From contig NZ_JAPFGD010000001.1 in NCBI RefSeq assembly GCF_027257175.1, forward strand, positions 434,001 to 498,000: a stretch of DNA of 64,000 bases, read 5' to 3'. This DNA is from Castellaniella sp. S9 (GTDB lineage: Bacteria > Pseudomonadota > Gammaproteobacteria > Burkholderiales > Burkholderiaceae_B). Positions 8,013 to 17,766 of the stretch are shown here, piece after piece (within the stretch, counting starts at the first letter, position 1; each line of letters opens with the position of its first letter). The notes below the pieces were generated by a model. The model ran no database searches, had not been told where the DNA came from, and saw nothing but the letters and a program-made list of their open reading frames with translations. The position numbers and the translations under genes are program-made.

Positions 8013-9773
8013 GTGTTCCAAGACAACGTTCGCTCGACGCCCGCCCGGCTGACGGCCCCCGCCACGGTCAAGCTCCCGCGCCTGTTCCTGCTGTGCGTCG
8101 GGCTGGTCTACATCCTGGCCGGCCTGTTTTACCGCGACCCCTGGAAGACCGACGACGTCACCAGCCTGGCCACCATGCTCACCGCCCTCTCGGAGACGAG
8201 CGCTCACGCCTGGCTGCTGCCACAGATCGGCACGCTCGCGCACGCGCAGGACGGCCCGCTGGTCACCTGGGTGGGGGCCTTCTCGATCTGGGCGTTCACG
8301 CCGCTGTTCGAATGGTTCTCGGGGCCGCTGGATGCGACGATCATCGCTTCGCGCCTGCCCAACCTGCTGTGGTTCGGCATCCTGACCAGCTCCATCTGGT
8401 ACGGCACTTACCTGCTGGGCCGGCGCGCCGAGGCGCAACCCATGGCGCTGCCCTTTGGGGGCGAACCCCATCCCCGCGACTACGGGCGCATGCTGGCCGA
8501 CGCCGCCCTGCTGCTGATCGTGGCGACCGCCGGCATCATCTGGCGGATGCACGAGACCTCCGAGGTCCCGGCCGTCATCGCGTGCCAGGCCCTGGCCTTC
8601 TATGCCGTGGCCCGCATGCTGGACCATCCCCTGTCGGGGGCCGTGACCCTGGGCGTGGCGCTGGGCGCCGCCTTCCTTGCGCGCGGCTGGCTGGGTGGCC
8701 TGCCGCTGATGCTCGCGGCCGGTTGCGCGTTCCTGCCGCCCGGCCCGCTGCGCGCCGAGTCCAAATGGCTGGCGATCAGCGCCCTGATCTGCGCGGGGCT
8801 GATCCTGCTCTGGTGGATTCCCGCCCGCGAGTTCGGCCCGTATTGGACACGAAGCTGGTGGTACTGGACCAGCCAGTCATTCGGCTGGCCCAATCCCAGG
8901 GCCCTGCTGAGCATCGCGCGCGACCTGCCCTGGTTCCTGTGGCCCACCTGGCCTCTGGCGCTGCTTGCGCTCTGGCGCTGGCGCAGCTGGCTGGCCGCGC
9001 CGCACATCCTCATCCCCGCCGGCTTCGCCGCCTGCGCCCTGCTGGTGATGCTGTTCGTGGCCGATCCGTTCGAACCCGAGTACAGCACGCTCGCCGTGCC
9101 CTGCGCGGTCCTGGGCGCATTCGCCCTGCCGACCTTGCGCCGCGGCATCGTCAACACCCTGGACTGGTTCGCCATCATGTGCTTCTCGCTGACGGCGGCG
9201 ACGGTCTGGCTCGGCTGGGTCGCCCTGCAAAGCGGCTGGCCGGCCCAGATCGCCCACAACATCGAGCGCCAGACTGCCGGGCTGGACGCCCACGTCGCCT
9301 GGCCGGCACTGACGCTGGCCGTATTGGGAACTCTGGCCTGGATCCTGCTGGTGCGCTGGCGCCTGCGCTCGCATCCGGCCGGCCTGTGGCGCGGCACGGC
9401 CCTGTCGGCCGGCGGGCTCATCACCACCTGGCTGCTGCTGGCGACGCTCTGGATGCCCGCGCTGGACTATGTGCGCAGCTATCGCGAGGTCTCCCACTCG
9501 TTCGCCGCCGCGCTCGACGCCCACCGCCGGCCGGGCGAATGCGTGCGCACCCTGCACCTGGGCACCGGCCAACGGGCTTCGTTCCTGGTGTTCGACGGCC
9601 TCGAATTCAGTTTTGACGAGCGCTGCCCGCTGGTGCTGCAACAGGTGACGCCCGCCGCGCTGCGGGACGGCACCGCCGCCTACGCCGGGCATGAGGCGCT
9701 GTGGGAGGGCCGGCGCGGCCCCGACCGCAACGAGATGTTCCGCCTATTGCGGATCGCGCCGCGCACCCCATGA
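8013..9773 (+). CDS. ArnT/PMT-like membrane glycosyltransferase
   Basis: 586 residues with about a dozen hydrophobic segments. The start is a GTG at 8013. After the first membrane helix comes FYRDPWKTDD, the position where GT-C enzymes of the ArnT/PMT type carry a catalytic acidic pair in the first periplasmic loop (compare the DE motif). A soluble C-terminal domain follows the last helix. Such enzymes move a sugar from an undecaprenyl carrier to a lipid or protein on the periplasmic side. The acceptor here is unknown; I would not call it ArnT itself because no arn genes accompany it. The stop overlaps the start of the MATE gene (ATGA). Confidence 0.75.
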   Translation: MFQDNVRSTPARLTAPATVKLPRLFLLCVGLVYILAGLFYRDPWKTDDVTSLATMLTALSETSAHAWLLPQIGTLAHAQDGPLVTWVGAFSIWAFTPLFEWFSGPLDATIIASRLPNLLWFGILTSSIWYGTYLLGRRAEAQPMALPFGGEPHPRDYGRMLADAALLLIVATAGIIWRMHETSEVPAVIACQALAFYAVARMLDHPLSGAVTLGVALGAAFLARGWLGGLPLMLAAGCAFLPPGPLRAESKWLAISALICAGLILLWWIPAREFGPYWTRSWWYWTSQSFGWPNPRALLSIARDLPWFLWPTWPLALLALWRWRSWLAAPHILIPAGFAACALLVMLFVADPFEPEYSTLAVPCAVLGAFALPTLRRGIVNTLDWFAIMCFSLTAATVWLGWVALQSGWPAQIAHNIERQTAGLDAHVAWPALTLAVLGTLAWILLVRWRLRSHPAGLWRGTALSAGGLITTWLLLATLWMPALDYVRSYREVSHSFAAALDAHRRPGECVRTLHLGTGQRASFLVFDGLEFSFDERCPLVLQQVTPAALRDGTAAYAGHEALWEGRRGPDRNEMFRLLRIAPRTP

Positions 9774-11182
9774 CCCCTTCACCGCGGCACAGTCCCTCGC
9801 ACAGGGCCGCCGCCGACATCCTGCGACAGGCCTGGCCCATCCTGGTCAGTTCCTGGGCGGGCATCGTCTTCGCCGTCCTGGACACGGCAATGGTCGGCCA
9901 TACCACCGCCGCCGACCTGCAGGCCATGGCGTTGGGCGCCTCGATCTACATCACGATATTCGTGGGCCTGATGGGGGTCGTCCACGCCCTGATCCCCATT
10001 GCCGCCCAGCACTTCGGCGCCGGGCGCCTGGACCTGGCGGGCCACGCCTGGGGCCAGGGTGTCTGGCTGGCCCTGTACCTGTCGCTGATCGGCGGCACCA
10101 CCCTGCTGTTTCCCGACGTCTGGCTGTCGATGTCAGGCACCGTCGATCCCGAGGTGCGCGCGCGCATCGCCTGGTATCTGCTGGCCCTGGCGGCGGCGCT
10201 GCCGGCCGCGCTGATGTTTCGCAGCATCTACGCACTGGCCACGGCGATCTCGCAGACCCGGGTCGTGATGCTGATCAACGTCGCCAGCATCGGCTTCAAG
10301 CTGCTGTTCAACGGCGCCTTCATATTCGGCTGGGCGGGCATCCCCGCCATGGGGGCCGTGGGCGCCGGCCTGTCCACCCTGCTGGTCAGCTGGATGACTT
10401 TCGCCGCCGGCCTGTGGGTGATCCGGCGGCTGCCGGCCTTCCGCGCCCTCGACCTGCGGGTGGGCCGCCCGCGCTGGGCCGACCAGAAGGCCTTGCTGCG
10501 GCTGGGACTGCCCATGGGCGGCTCCTACCTGATCGAGGTCTGCGCCTTCAGCTTCATGGCCTTGCTGATCGCGCGCGACGGCCTGTACGTGAGCGGCGGC
10601 CAGCAGATACTCGCCAACCTGATCGCCCTGTGCTACATGCTGCCGATGTCGATCAGCCTGTCGACCGCCTCGTTGACCGCCCAGGCGATCGGCGCGCGCG
10701 ATGCCGCCAGGGCTCGCGCGACCGGTTGGTCGGGCGTCCTGCTGGTCGTGGCGGGCGCCGCGATCACCGCGGCCGTCCTGATCATCGCACAGAAACCCAT
10801 CGTGCATGCCTACACCGACGAGGCGCGCGTGGCGGCGGTCGCCCTCGCCTTGCTGCAGGTGGCGCCCTGGTTCCATTTCTGCGATGCCATGCACTGCATC
10901 AGCGCCTACTTGCTGCGCGCCTACAAGGTGGCGGTGGTGCCGCTGGTCCTGCAGATCGCCGCTTTGACGGGCCTCGGCCTGATCGGCGGCTGGTGGCTGG
11001 GATACGGACCCGGCGCCGGCCGCCTGCGGCCCGTGGCCGACTGGGTGATGCCGGGCGCGCCCGTGGGCGCCGCCACGATGTGGATCATGGCGGCGGCCGG
11101 CCTGGGCCTGACCGCGGTCCTGCTGTTCGGCTGGTATGCCCGCGTGCGGCGACGCGAAGAAGCCCGCATGATGCGGGCCTGA
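9770..11182 (+). CDS. MATE family transporter
   Basis: 470 residues from the ATG at 9770, which overlaps the glycosyltransferase stop by four bases. Twelve hydrophobic helices in two MatE repeats. The first begins AWPILVSSWAGIVFAVLDTAMVGH, a NorM/DinF-like opening; the second starts near LRLGLPMGGSYLIEVCAFSFM. Family members are H+- or Na+-driven multidrug exporters. Coupling to a membrane glycosyltransferase is suggestive, because the wider MOP superfamily includes lipid-carrier flippases. The last codons form an inverted repeat (GCCCGCAT/ATGCGGGC, 11162-11178) that may help end transcription. Confidence 0.88.
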   Translation: MTPSPRHSPSHRAAADILRQAWPILVSSWAGIVFAVLDTAMVGHTTAADLQAMALGASIYITIFVGLMGVVHALIPIAAQHFGAGRLDLAGHAWGQGVWLALYLSLIGGTTLLFPDVWLSMSGTVDPEVRARIAWYLLALAAALPAALMFRSIYALATAISQTRVVMLINVASIGFKLLFNGAFIFGWAGIPAMGAVGAGLSTLLVSWMTFAAGLWVIRRLPAFRALDLRVGRPRWADQKALLRLGLPMGGSYLIEVCAFSFMALLIARDGLYVSGGQQILANLIALCYMLPMSISLSTASLTAQAIGARDAARARATGWSGVLLVVAGAAITAAVLIIAQKPIVHAYTDEARVAAVALALLQVAPWFHFCDAMHCISAYLLRAYKVAVVPLVLQIAALTGLGLIGGWWLGYGPGAGRLRPVADWVMPGAPVGAATMWIMAAAGLGLTAVLLFGWYARVRRREEARMMRA

Positions 11183-11197
11183 AAACCGGACCGGTCT

Positions 11198-12448
11198 TCA
11201 GGCCGCATCCCGGGCGGCTGCCGCCGCCGGCTCGGACGAATCCGATGGATCCGACGGCTCGGGGTCGTCGGCGACCACGGCGGGGGTCACGAGTTCGACC
11301 ACGCGGCTGCGCGACAGCACGCCCACGAACTCGTCGTCCTCGCCGGTGACCGCCAGGGGCTCGGGGCTGCGCAGCAGGCGGGCAAGGACCTCGTCCAGGC
11401 CGGCGCTGGCCGGCACGGAGGCCATGTCGCCCACATAGCGGGCGATGTCCCGCGCGCCGGCGCGCACCGCGCCTTCGGCCTGCTCGCGGGTCAGGACGCC
11501 CGCCAGGCGCTTGCCGTCCAGCACGGCCGCATAGTCGTAGCCGCGCCCCGCCAGGCGTTCCAGGGCATGCGCGGGATGCGTGCGCATGGTCAGCGTCAGG
11601 GGACGCTCGTTGCAGGCATGCGCAGCATTGAGGACCTTGCCGCGATTGACGTCCTGCAGGAAGGACTGCACATAGTCGTTGGCGGGCGCCAGCAGGATGT
11701 CCTCGGGCGCGCCTTCCTGGACCAGTTCGCCGTCCTTGAGGATGGCGATCCGGTTGCCCAGGCGCAAGGCCTCGTCCAGGTCGTGGGTGATGAACACGAT
11801 GGTCTTGTTCAGGCGCGCTTGCAGGGCCAGCAACTGGTCCTGCATCTCGCGGCGGATCAAGGGGTCGAGCGCGGAGAACGCCTCGTCCATCAGCAGGATC
11901 TCGGCATCGGTGGCCAGGGCGCGCGCCAGGCCCACGCGCTGCTGCATCCCGCCCGAGAGCTGGTGCGGATACTGCGCCTCGAACCCGGACAGGCCGACCT
12001 GTTCGAGCCAGTGCATGGCGCGCGCCTTGCGCTCGGCGCGGCCCATGCCCTGCACGGCCAGCCCATAGGCCGCATTGTCCAGGACCGTGCGGTGCGGCAG
12101 CAGGCCGAAGCGCTGAAACACCATGCTCATCTTGGCCTGGCGGAAGCGCTCGAGCTCGCGCGGACGCAGGCTCATGACGTCGACGCCGTCGACCAGGATC
12201 TGGCCGGCGCTGGGGTCTATCAGGCGGTTGAAATGGCGTATCAGCGTGGATTTGCCGGAGCCCGACAGGCCCATGATCACGTGGATATGGCCTTCCTCGA
12301 TGGACAGGCTGATGTCGCGCAGGCCCAGGGTATGGCCGCTGCGCTCGAGCAGGGCTTCTTTCGAGATGCCCTCGCGCACGGCCCCCATCCAGCGCTGCGG
12401 CCGGGGGCCGAATACTTTATAGATATGGCGGACTTCGATCTTGCTCAT
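11198..12448 (-). CDS. proV: Glycine betaine/L-proline ABC transporter, ATP-binding subunit
   Basis: 416 residues from the ATG at 12448. Complete ABC ATPase: Walker [10 protein letters not shown], signature LSGGMQQR, Walker [14 protein letters not shown]. The C-terminal third holds a CBS pair ([11 protein letters not shown] and [14 protein letters not shown]), as in ProV and OpuAA, where it senses ionic strength. The protein ends in an acidic, alanine-rich tail. It begins one base after the proW stop, within proX-proW-proV, the reverse of the usual V-W-X order, so receptor and permease are made first. Confidence 0.95.
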   Translation of the reverse strand: MSKIEVRHIYKVFGPRPQRWMGAVREGISKEALLERSGHTLGLRDISLSIEEGHIHVIMGLSGSGKSTLIRHFNRLIDPSAGQILVDGVDVMSLRPRELERFRQAKMSMVFQRFGLLPHRTVLDNAAYGLAVQGMGRAERKARAMHWLEQVGLSGFEAQYPHQLSGGMQQRVGLARALATDAEILLMDEAFSALDPLIRREMQDQLLALQARLNKTIVFITHDLDEALRLGNRIAILKDGELVQEGAPEDILLAPANDYVQSFLQDVNRGKVLNAAHACNERPLTLTMRTHPAHALERLAGRGYDYAAVLDGKRLAGVLTREQAEGAVRAGARDIARYVGDMASVPASAGLDEVLARLLRSPEPLAVTGEDDEFVGVLSRSRVVELVTPAVVADDPEPSDPSDSSEPAAAAARDAA

Positions 12449-12449
12449 G

Positions 12450-13313
12450 TCAGGCCCTCCGTCGCATCTGCCGGTTGCCGAACTGCTGGGTGATCCGGTC
12501 AAAGATGATCGCCAGTATCACGATGCCCAGGCCCGCCAGCAGGCCACGACCCACCTGAAGGCGGTTGATGCCCTGCAGGACCTCGTAGCCCAGCCCGCGC
12601 ACGCCGATCATCGAGGCGATCACCACCATGGCCAGCGCCATCATGGTGGTCTGGTTGATGCCCGCCATGATGTTGGGCAGCGCCAGCGGCAGCTGCACGC
12701 CAAAGAGCTGGCGCGTGCGGCTGGCCCCGAAGGCCCGCGAGGCCTCCAGCACCTCGCGGTCGACCAGGCGGATGCCCAGGTCGGTGAGGCGGATGACCGG
12801 CGGCACCGCATAGATCACGGTGGCGAACAAGGCCGCGAGCTTGCCCAGGTTGAACAGCATCACCACGGGAATGAGGTAGACGAAGCTGGGCATGGTCTGC
12901 ATGACATCCAGGATGGGCAGCATGGCCGCGCGCACCCAGCGCACGCTGGCCATCAGGATGCCGATCGGAATACCGATAGCGACCGAGAACAGCACCGCCA
13001 CCAGCATGAGGGACAGCGTCTGCATGGCCGCGTCCCACAGGCCGATGGCCCCCACCAGGCACAGCAGCCCCCCCATGATGAGGCTGAACCCGGGCTTGCG
13101 GCTGCCCATCCAGGCGATCGCCACGATCACGCCGATCACCAGCCACCAGGGCGCGTGCCGCAAGGTCTGGTCGGACCACACCAGCAAGTCGAGCAGGGGC
13201 TGGGTCAGCGCGCGCAAGGTATCCGCATACTGGTTGACGATGCCCTCGACGAAATGGTCGATGGGACGCTGCAGCTCGCGCGCCTGGATGAGCTCGGGAA
13301 ACACCGCGGCCAC
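12450..13313 (-). CDS. proW: Glycine betaine/L-proline ABC transporter, permease subunit
   Basis: About 287 residues, taking the GTG at 13313 that lies two bases after the proX stop; longer in-frame starts overlap proX heavily. Six hydrophobic helices. The EAA loop for docking to the ATPase is visible near LEASRAFGASRTRQLFGVQLPLALPNI. The segment PIGILMASVRWVRAAMLPILDVMQTMPSFVYLIP is very typical of ProW/OpuAB. Middle gene of the osmoprotectant uptake operon. Confidence 0.92.
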   Translation of the reverse strand: MAAVFPELIQARELQRPIDHFVEGIVNQYADTLRALTQPLLDLLVWSDQTLRHAPWWLVIGVIVAIAWMGSRKPGFSLIMGGLLCLVGAIGLWDAAMQTLSLMLVAVLFSVAIGIPIGILMASVRWVRAAMLPILDVMQTMPSFVYLIPVVMLFNLGKLAALFATVIYAVPPVIRLTDLGIRLVDREVLEASRAFGASRTRQLFGVQLPLALPNIMAGINQTTMMALAMVVIASMIGVRGLGYEVLQGINRLQVGRGLLAGLGIVILAIIFDRITQQFGNRQMRRRA

Positions 13314-13315
13314 GC

Positions 13316-14362
13316 TCAGAGCGCCGCCTGGACGCGTTGCGCCACGTCGGCGGGCAGCCACTGGGTCCAGATATCCTGCTTGGATTTCAGGAACCACTGG
13401 GCGGTGGGCTCGGCATCCAGTTCGTTCTCATCCATGTACGACAGGGTTTCGTTCATGGCATCCAGCGGCACCTCGACCTTGGAGAGGAAGCCGATCAGCT
13501 TGGGCGCCTTTTCGGAGAATTCAGTGTTGACCGCGGTGAACACCGGATTGTCGGGATAGGCGGTGGGTTGCGGATCGGCGCAGTTGACGTCCGTCAGGCA
13601 CAGCTGCTTTTCCTTGTCGTAGGGCGGCAGCTCGAGCTGGACCAGGTCCATGGAACCGACCACGGACGTCGGGAACCAGTAGTAGAAAACGATGTTTTCC
13701 TTGCGCTGGTAGGCGGACGCCAGCGCCGCCTTTTGCGTCGCGCCGGTGCCGGGCGAGAACAAGGTGTAGGTATCGCCCATGCCCAGCGCCTTGAACAGAT
13801 TGCCGTTGACGACTTCGCAGGCCCAGCCCGCCGGGCAGCCATAGAAGCGGCCCTTGCCGGGCTCCTCGGGATCCTTGAACGCATCCTTGAACTTCGGCAG
13901 GTCGGCGGCCTTCTTCAGTTCAGGGAAACGCTCGGCGGTGTAGCGCGGGATGAACCAGGCCTCGCCGCCCATGTACAGATCGCCGATGCGCTTGACCTTG
14001 CCGGTGGCTTCGGCCTTGTTCCAGGGTTCGAGCGTGCTGTTCAGCCAAAGTTCGGTATTGATGTCCAGGTCGCCGCGCTCGAGGGCGGCGAGCGCCGGCA
14101 GGGTTTCCGTGGGCAGGACCTCGGATTCGCAGCCGTAGCCGTGCTTGATGATGAAGCGTTCGACCTCGACGAGCACCAGGTTGGATTCCCAGTTCATGCC
14201 GCCAAAGCGCATGGGGCGGTCCAGTTCGCACTGGGGCGCGTCGGCCGCCTGGGCGGCCAGCGGCACGCCGCCCAGCAAGGCGGCAAGCATCAGGCCCATG
14301 GCTTTGAGCGGCAGGCGTTTACGGACAGCCGGTTTATGCGGCGCGGGGGATTGGATAGACAT
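13316..14362 (-). CDS. proX: Glycine betaine/L-proline ABC transporter, substrate-binding protein
   Basis: 348 residues with a signal peptide (LKAMGLMLAALLGGVPLAAQAAD, cleavage after AQA). OpuAC-type receptor. Aromatic residues that could cage a quaternary ammonium ion occur in MRFGGMNWESN, ELWLNSTLEPWN and FYYWFPT. Two cysteine pairs (CELD/GYGCES and YGCPAGWACEVV) could form disulfides, as in ProX proteins that bind betaine. First gene of the operon, with an excellent Shine-Dalgarno (AAAGGAGG). Osmotic control is likely from the family, but I see no diagnostic operator. Confidence 0.93.
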   Translation of the reverse strand: MSIQSPAPHKPAVRKRLPLKAMGLMLAALLGGVPLAAQAADAPQCELDRPMRFGGMNWESNLVLVEVERFIIKHGYGCESEVLPTETLPALAALERGDLDINTELWLNSTLEPWNKAEATGKVKRIGDLYMGGEAWFIPRYTAERFPELKKAADLPKFKDAFKDPEEPGKGRFYGCPAGWACEVVNGNLFKALGMGDTYTLFSPGTGATQKAALASAYQRKENIVFYYWFPTSVVGSMDLVQLELPPYDKEKQLCLTDVNCADPQPTAYPDNPVFTAVNTEFSEKAPKLIGFLSKVEVPLDAMNETLSYMDENELDAEPTAQWFLKSKQDIWTQWLPADVAQRVQAAL

Positions 14363-14604
14363 GTAGCCTCCTTTGGGTTACGGAGACGCGGGACGCACCA
14401 ATATGCGCAACGCGCCATAGCTTAGGGGAGGGTGTGCGGAAGACGGGGCCAGCCCGCCAATACATACCAGCACTAGCGCGGATGCCTGCGGCATCCCTTG
14501 ACAGGTTTCTGGGGCCGGCGCGCGCCGACCCGTCATACGCCAGAATTGAAAGACCAAACCGCCGGGCCGGGTCGCGAATCGCAACAGCCTGCCACGGCGG
14601 AAAC

Positions 14605-14636
14605 TTTATTTTACACGCATGATGCGGTGAAATAAA
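14605..14636 (-). terminator. Possible terminator hairpin after cfa
   Basis: Near-perfect inverted repeat (TTTATTT...GCAT / ATGC...AAATAAA, one bulge and one G-T pair) beginning about ten bases after the cfa stop. AT-rich stem base but no clean T run on the minus strand, so this is only a candidate. Confidence 0.4.
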
Positions 14637-14645
14637 CCCTGATGG

Positions 14646-15920
14646 CTACTGGGCACCGGCCGGCGGGCTGCGATACATGTAGTCCCGGCGCCAGGGATAG
14701 CTGAGATCGGCGGGGTGGTCGAGCTCGTCATCGCGCCCGTGGGGGTGCGGCTGGACGAGGATCTGATGCAATGCGATCCAGCCGTGCTCGAAGCCCATCG
14801 CGCAGCCCGCCAGGTACATGCGGTAGGCCCGCAGCGAGCGGGCGCCCTGCTCGGAATCCAGGATGGCGCGCGCCTGCTCGAGCTTGTCCTCGAGGGCGTC
14901 GCTCCAGGCCCAGAGCGTGCGCGCATAGTGCGGCCTGAGGTTCTCGACATCCACGTCCTCGAGCCCCGCCTCCGCCAGCGTGCGCATGACGTAATTGACG
15001 TGGGACAGCTCGCCGCCCGGAAAGATGAACTTTTCGATGAAGTCGCCCATCCCCGCGCCGAGCTCGGCATTGTCCAGGCCGCCGGCCGTGATGCCGTGGT
15101 TCAGGATGAGGCCGCCGGGGCGGACCAGGCGCCGCAGCTTGGAGAAATACCCCGTCAGCTGGGCGCGGCCCACGTGTTCGAACATGCCCACGGAGGCGAT
15201 CTTGTCGTAGGGCTGGGACTCGTCGAGCTTGCGGTAATCCAGCAAGTCCATGCGCACCCGGCCGCCCAGGCCTTTTTCCTCGATCAGCCGGTTGACGTAG
15301 GCATGCTGGTTGCGCGATAGCGTGATCCCGGTGGCCTGCACGTCGTAGTGCTCGGCGGCCCACAGCAGCAGGCCGCCCCAGCCCGCGCCCACGTCGAGGA
15401 AACGGTCGCCGGCCTTGAGGGCGAGTTTGCGGCAGATGTGGTCGAGCTTGGCCTCCTGGGCCTGCGCCAGCGTCATGCCGGGCTCGCGGAAATAGGCGCA
15501 GGAATAGACCCGCCGGGGATCCAGCCACAGCGCATAGAAATCGTCCGACAGGTCATAGTGGAATTCGATCTGCCGGGCGTCGCGTTCGATCGAGTGGCGC
15601 CAGACCGAGGTCAGGCGACGCACGATCTCGGTCAGCCAGCCCGAGCGGGCGGCATCGACCGGGGACTGGGGCAGGATCCCGGCCGCCAGGCGCATCAGGT
15701 CGCGCATGGAACCCTCGAAACTGAACTTGCCCTCGACGTAATCCTCGCCCAGCACGCCAACCTCGCCCGCCGCGAAATGCGTCAGGACGACTGGGTCCCG
15801 GACCTTCAATCGGAGCGCCGCATCGGCGGCGCCGACCAGCCGGCCGTCGGGCAGCTCCAGGGACACGGGAACGGGCAACGCGGCAAGCTTGGCTTCTATC
15901 ATGGACTGGATCGAGCTCAA
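14646..15920 (-). CDS. cfa: Cyclopropane-fatty-acyl-phospholipid synthase
   Basis: Transfers a methylene group from S-adenosylmethionine to cis double bonds of membrane phospholipid acyl chains, at the inner membrane face. The SAM site FLDVGAGWGGLLLWAAEHY is clear. Substrate-domain segments HYDLSDDFYALWLD and YSCAYF, and the late YRMYLAGCAMGFEHG, are characteristic. I chose a TTG start at 15920 because AGGGAGG lies five bases upstream; the first ATG (15902) has no ribosome site at a sensible distance. About 424 residues, near the family norm. Transcribed divergently from the Bcr/CflA gene across 70 bp. Confidence 0.93.
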   Translation of the reverse strand: MSSIQSMIEAKLAALPVPVSLELPDGRLVGAADAALRLKVRDPVVLTHFAAGEVGVLGEDYVEGKFSFEGSMRDLMRLAAGILPQSPVDAARSGWLTEIVRRLTSVWRHSIERDARQIEFHYDLSDDFYALWLDPRRVYSCAYFREPGMTLAQAQEAKLDHICRKLALKAGDRFLDVGAGWGGLLLWAAEHYDVQATGITLSRNQHAYVNRLIEEKGLGGRVRMDLLDYRKLDESQPYDKIASVGMFEHVGRAQLTGYFSKLRRLVRPGGLILNHGITAGGLDNAELGAGMGDFIEKFIFPGGELSHVNYVMRTLAEAGLEDVDVENLRPHYARTLWAWSDALEDKLEQARAILDSEQGARSLRAYRMYLAGCAMGFEHGWIALHQILVQPHPHGRDDELDHPADLSYPWRRDYMYRSPPAGAQ

Positions 15921-15990
15921 CACAACCTCCCTTTTGGACGCACAGGACCTTGTTATAGTAGCGCCAAACAGAACGATCCGAAGCCCCCGC

Positions 15991-17184
15991 ATGCCACCCC
16001 GAACGACACTGGAAAACCTGCCGCCCTGGCTGATTCTCATGGGGTCGCTCGCGGCCATCGGTCCGCTCGCGATCGACATGTACCTGCCTTCGTTCCCGGC
16101 CATCGCCGCCGACCTCGGCGTGGCCCAGGGATTGGTCGAGCAGACGCTCGCCACCTACCTGCTGGGGCTGGCGCTGGCGCAGCTCTGCTACGGACCGCTC
16201 GCCGACCGCTACGGGCGCAAGATCCCCCTGCTGGGCGGCCTCGCGCTGTTCGTGGTCGCATCGCTGGGCTGCGCCACCGCGGCCACCATCGATCAGTTGG
16301 CGCTCTGGCGGATCGTCCAGGCTTTCGGCGGCGCGGCCGGCATGGTGATCCCGCGCGCCGTGATCCGCGACCACCTCGAGACCCGCGACGCGGCCAAGGC
16401 CTTGTCCTTGCTGATGCTGGTCATGGGGGTGATGCCCATCCTCGCCCCCTTGCTGGGCGCCCAGGCCCTGCTGCTCGGTTCCTGGCGCACGATCTTTCAC
16501 ATCATGGCCGCGGTCGGCATCCTGCAGTGGGTGGCGGTGGCGACCTCGATGCGCGAGTCGCTGGACCCCGCGCACGTCGCGGCCCTGACGCCGCGCATCG
16601 TCGCGTCCACCTACCGCGACCTGCTGCGCCACAAGGCTTTCATGGGCTACGCCTTGGCGGGCGGCTTCGGATCGGCGGGCCTGTTCGCATACATCTCGGG
16701 CTCCCCGCGGGTCTTCATCCTGCTCTATGGCGTCGAGCCGCAATACTTCGGCCTGCTGTTCGGCCTGAACGCGGCGTCGCTGATCGTCGCCTCGCAAATC
16801 GGCGCCCGCCTCCTCAACCGCCACACCCCGGCCGCGCTGCTCAAGCGGTCCCTGCGCGCCATGGCGCTGGCCGCCCTGGCCGCCCTGCTGCTGACGCTGG
16901 CGGACCTCATCAATCTGAGCCTGCTGATGCTGTGCCTGATGGGCTTCATGGCCAGCCTGGGATTCGTCGGCCCGAATGCCGCGGCGCTCGCCCTGTCGGA
17001 ACAAGGCCGCCGGCTGGGGATCGCCTCGGCCCTGATGGGCGGCCTGCAGATGCTGTGCGGCGCGCTCTCGGGGCTGGCCATCAGCGCCTGGCATACCGAA
17101 ACCCCCCTGCCGCTGGCGGGTATACTGGCGCTTTGCGCCGCGCTCGCGTGGCTTTCCGGGCGTTTTGCGATGCGCGCGGCTTGA
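15991..17184 (+). CDS. Bcr/CflA family drug exporter (MFS)
   Basis: 397 residues from the ATG at 15991, twelve hydrophobic segments. Opening [23 protein letters not shown] is the Bcr/CflA signature. The MFS loop motif appears as [14 protein letters not shown], and motif C as [17 protein letters not shown]. Family members export chloramphenicol, bicyclomycin or sulfonamides, and some export cysteine; the native substrate here is unknown. A longer in-frame ATG at 15889 would overlap cfa and has no ribosome site. Confidence 0.9.
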   Translation: MPPRTTLENLPPWLILMGSLAAIGPLAIDMYLPSFPAIAADLGVAQGLVEQTLATYLLGLALAQLCYGPLADRYGRKIPLLGGLALFVVASLGCATAATIDQLALWRIVQAFGGAAGMVIPRAVIRDHLETRDAAKALSLLMLVMGVMPILAPLLGAQALLLGSWRTIFHIMAAVGILQWVAVATSMRESLDPAHVAALTPRIVASTYRDLLRHKAFMGYALAGGFGSAGLFAYISGSPRVFILLYGVEPQYFGLLFGLNAASLIVASQIGARLLNRHTPAALLKRSLRAMALAALAALLLTLADLINLSLLMLCLMGFMASLGFVGPNAAALALSEQGRRLGIASALMGGLQMLCGALSGLAISAWHTETPLPLAGILALCAALAWLSGRFAMRAA

Positions 17185-17210
17185 TTCACCAGGCACTTTC
17201 AGTTTAGAAT
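17181..17210 (+). promoter_or_regulatory. Promoter of rpmB-rpmG
   Basis: TTGATT (17181-17186), 18-bp spacer, TAGAAT (17205-17210), overlapping the end of the Bcr/CflA gene. The rpmB start lies about 40 bases beyond the expected transcription start. Confidence 0.6.
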
Positions 17211-17254
17211 GCTTGGCTTTACTGATCTCCATATTACACAGCAGAGGTGAGCCC

Positions 17255-17491
17255 ATGGCACGCGTATGCCAAGTGACTGGCAAAGGCCCGATGGTGGGCA
17301 ACAATGTCTCTCACGCCAACAACAAGACCAAGCGCCGTTTCCTGCCCAACCTGCAGTCGCGGCGTTTCTGGGTCGAGAGCGAAAACCGCTGGGTGCGCCT
17401 GCGCGTGTCCACCAAGGCCCTGCGCATCATCGACAAGAACGGCATCGACGCCGTGCTGGCCGACCTGCGCGCACGCGGCGAACTGGCCTGA
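17255..17491 (+). CDS. rpmB: 50S ribosomal protein L28
   Basis: 78 residues, the usual length for the bacterial protein. [23 protein letters not shown] is the classical L28 opening, followed by a basic segment ([16 protein letters not shown]). Ribosome site GAGGTGA sits a few bases upstream of the ATG at 17255; in-frame codons to 17165 are leader. First gene of the conserved rpmB-rpmG pair. Confidence 0.98.
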   Translation: MARVCQVTGKGPMVGNNVSHANNKTKRRFLPNLQSRRFWVESENRWVRLRVSTKALRIIDKNGIDAVLADLRARGELA

Positions 17492-17510
17492 CAGGCCCTA
17501 GGAGCACATC

Positions 17511-17678
17511 ATGGCAAAAGGCATCCGCGAAAAGATCAAGCTCGAGTCCACCGCTGGGACGGGTCATTTCTATACGACGACCAAGAACAAGCGCAACATG
17601 CCCGAGAAAATGCTGATCAAGAAATTCGATCCGGTCGCGCGCAAGCACGTCGACTACAAGGAAACCAAGCTGAAATAA
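17511..17678 (+). CDS. rpmG: 50S ribosomal protein L33
   Basis: 55 residues ([14 protein letters not shown] at the start, [14 protein letters not shown] and [19 protein letters not shown] at the end), the normal L33 length. It has no CxxC pair, so this is the zinc-free form. It begins 19 bases after rpmB with AGGAG upstream, and is followed by a strong terminator. Confidence 0.98.
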   Translation: MAKGIREKIKLESTAGTGHFYTTTKNKRNMPEKMLIKKFDPVARKHVDYKETKLK

Positions 17679-17726
17679 TCTCGAGCGCCCTCCGGGGCGA
17701 CTCGCCGGCTTGCGCCGGACTGCCAG

Positions 17727-17752
17727 CCGCCCGTTCCACGGGCGGTTTTTTT
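17727..17752 (+). terminator. Rho-independent terminator of rpmB-rpmG
   Basis: Seven-base-pair GC stem (17727-17733 with 17739-17745), five-base loop, then seven T. It marks the right end of the ancestral rpmB-rpmG unit and the left limit of the accessory segment. Confidence 0.9.
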
Positions 17753-17766
17753 ACCGGTATGGTGGG

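Noticed and set aside
8013-9773. Calling the membrane glycosyltransferase ArnT (lipid A aminoarabinose transferase)
   Set aside because: Only general GT-C similarity is visible and no arn biosynthesis genes are nearby, so a specific name is not supported.
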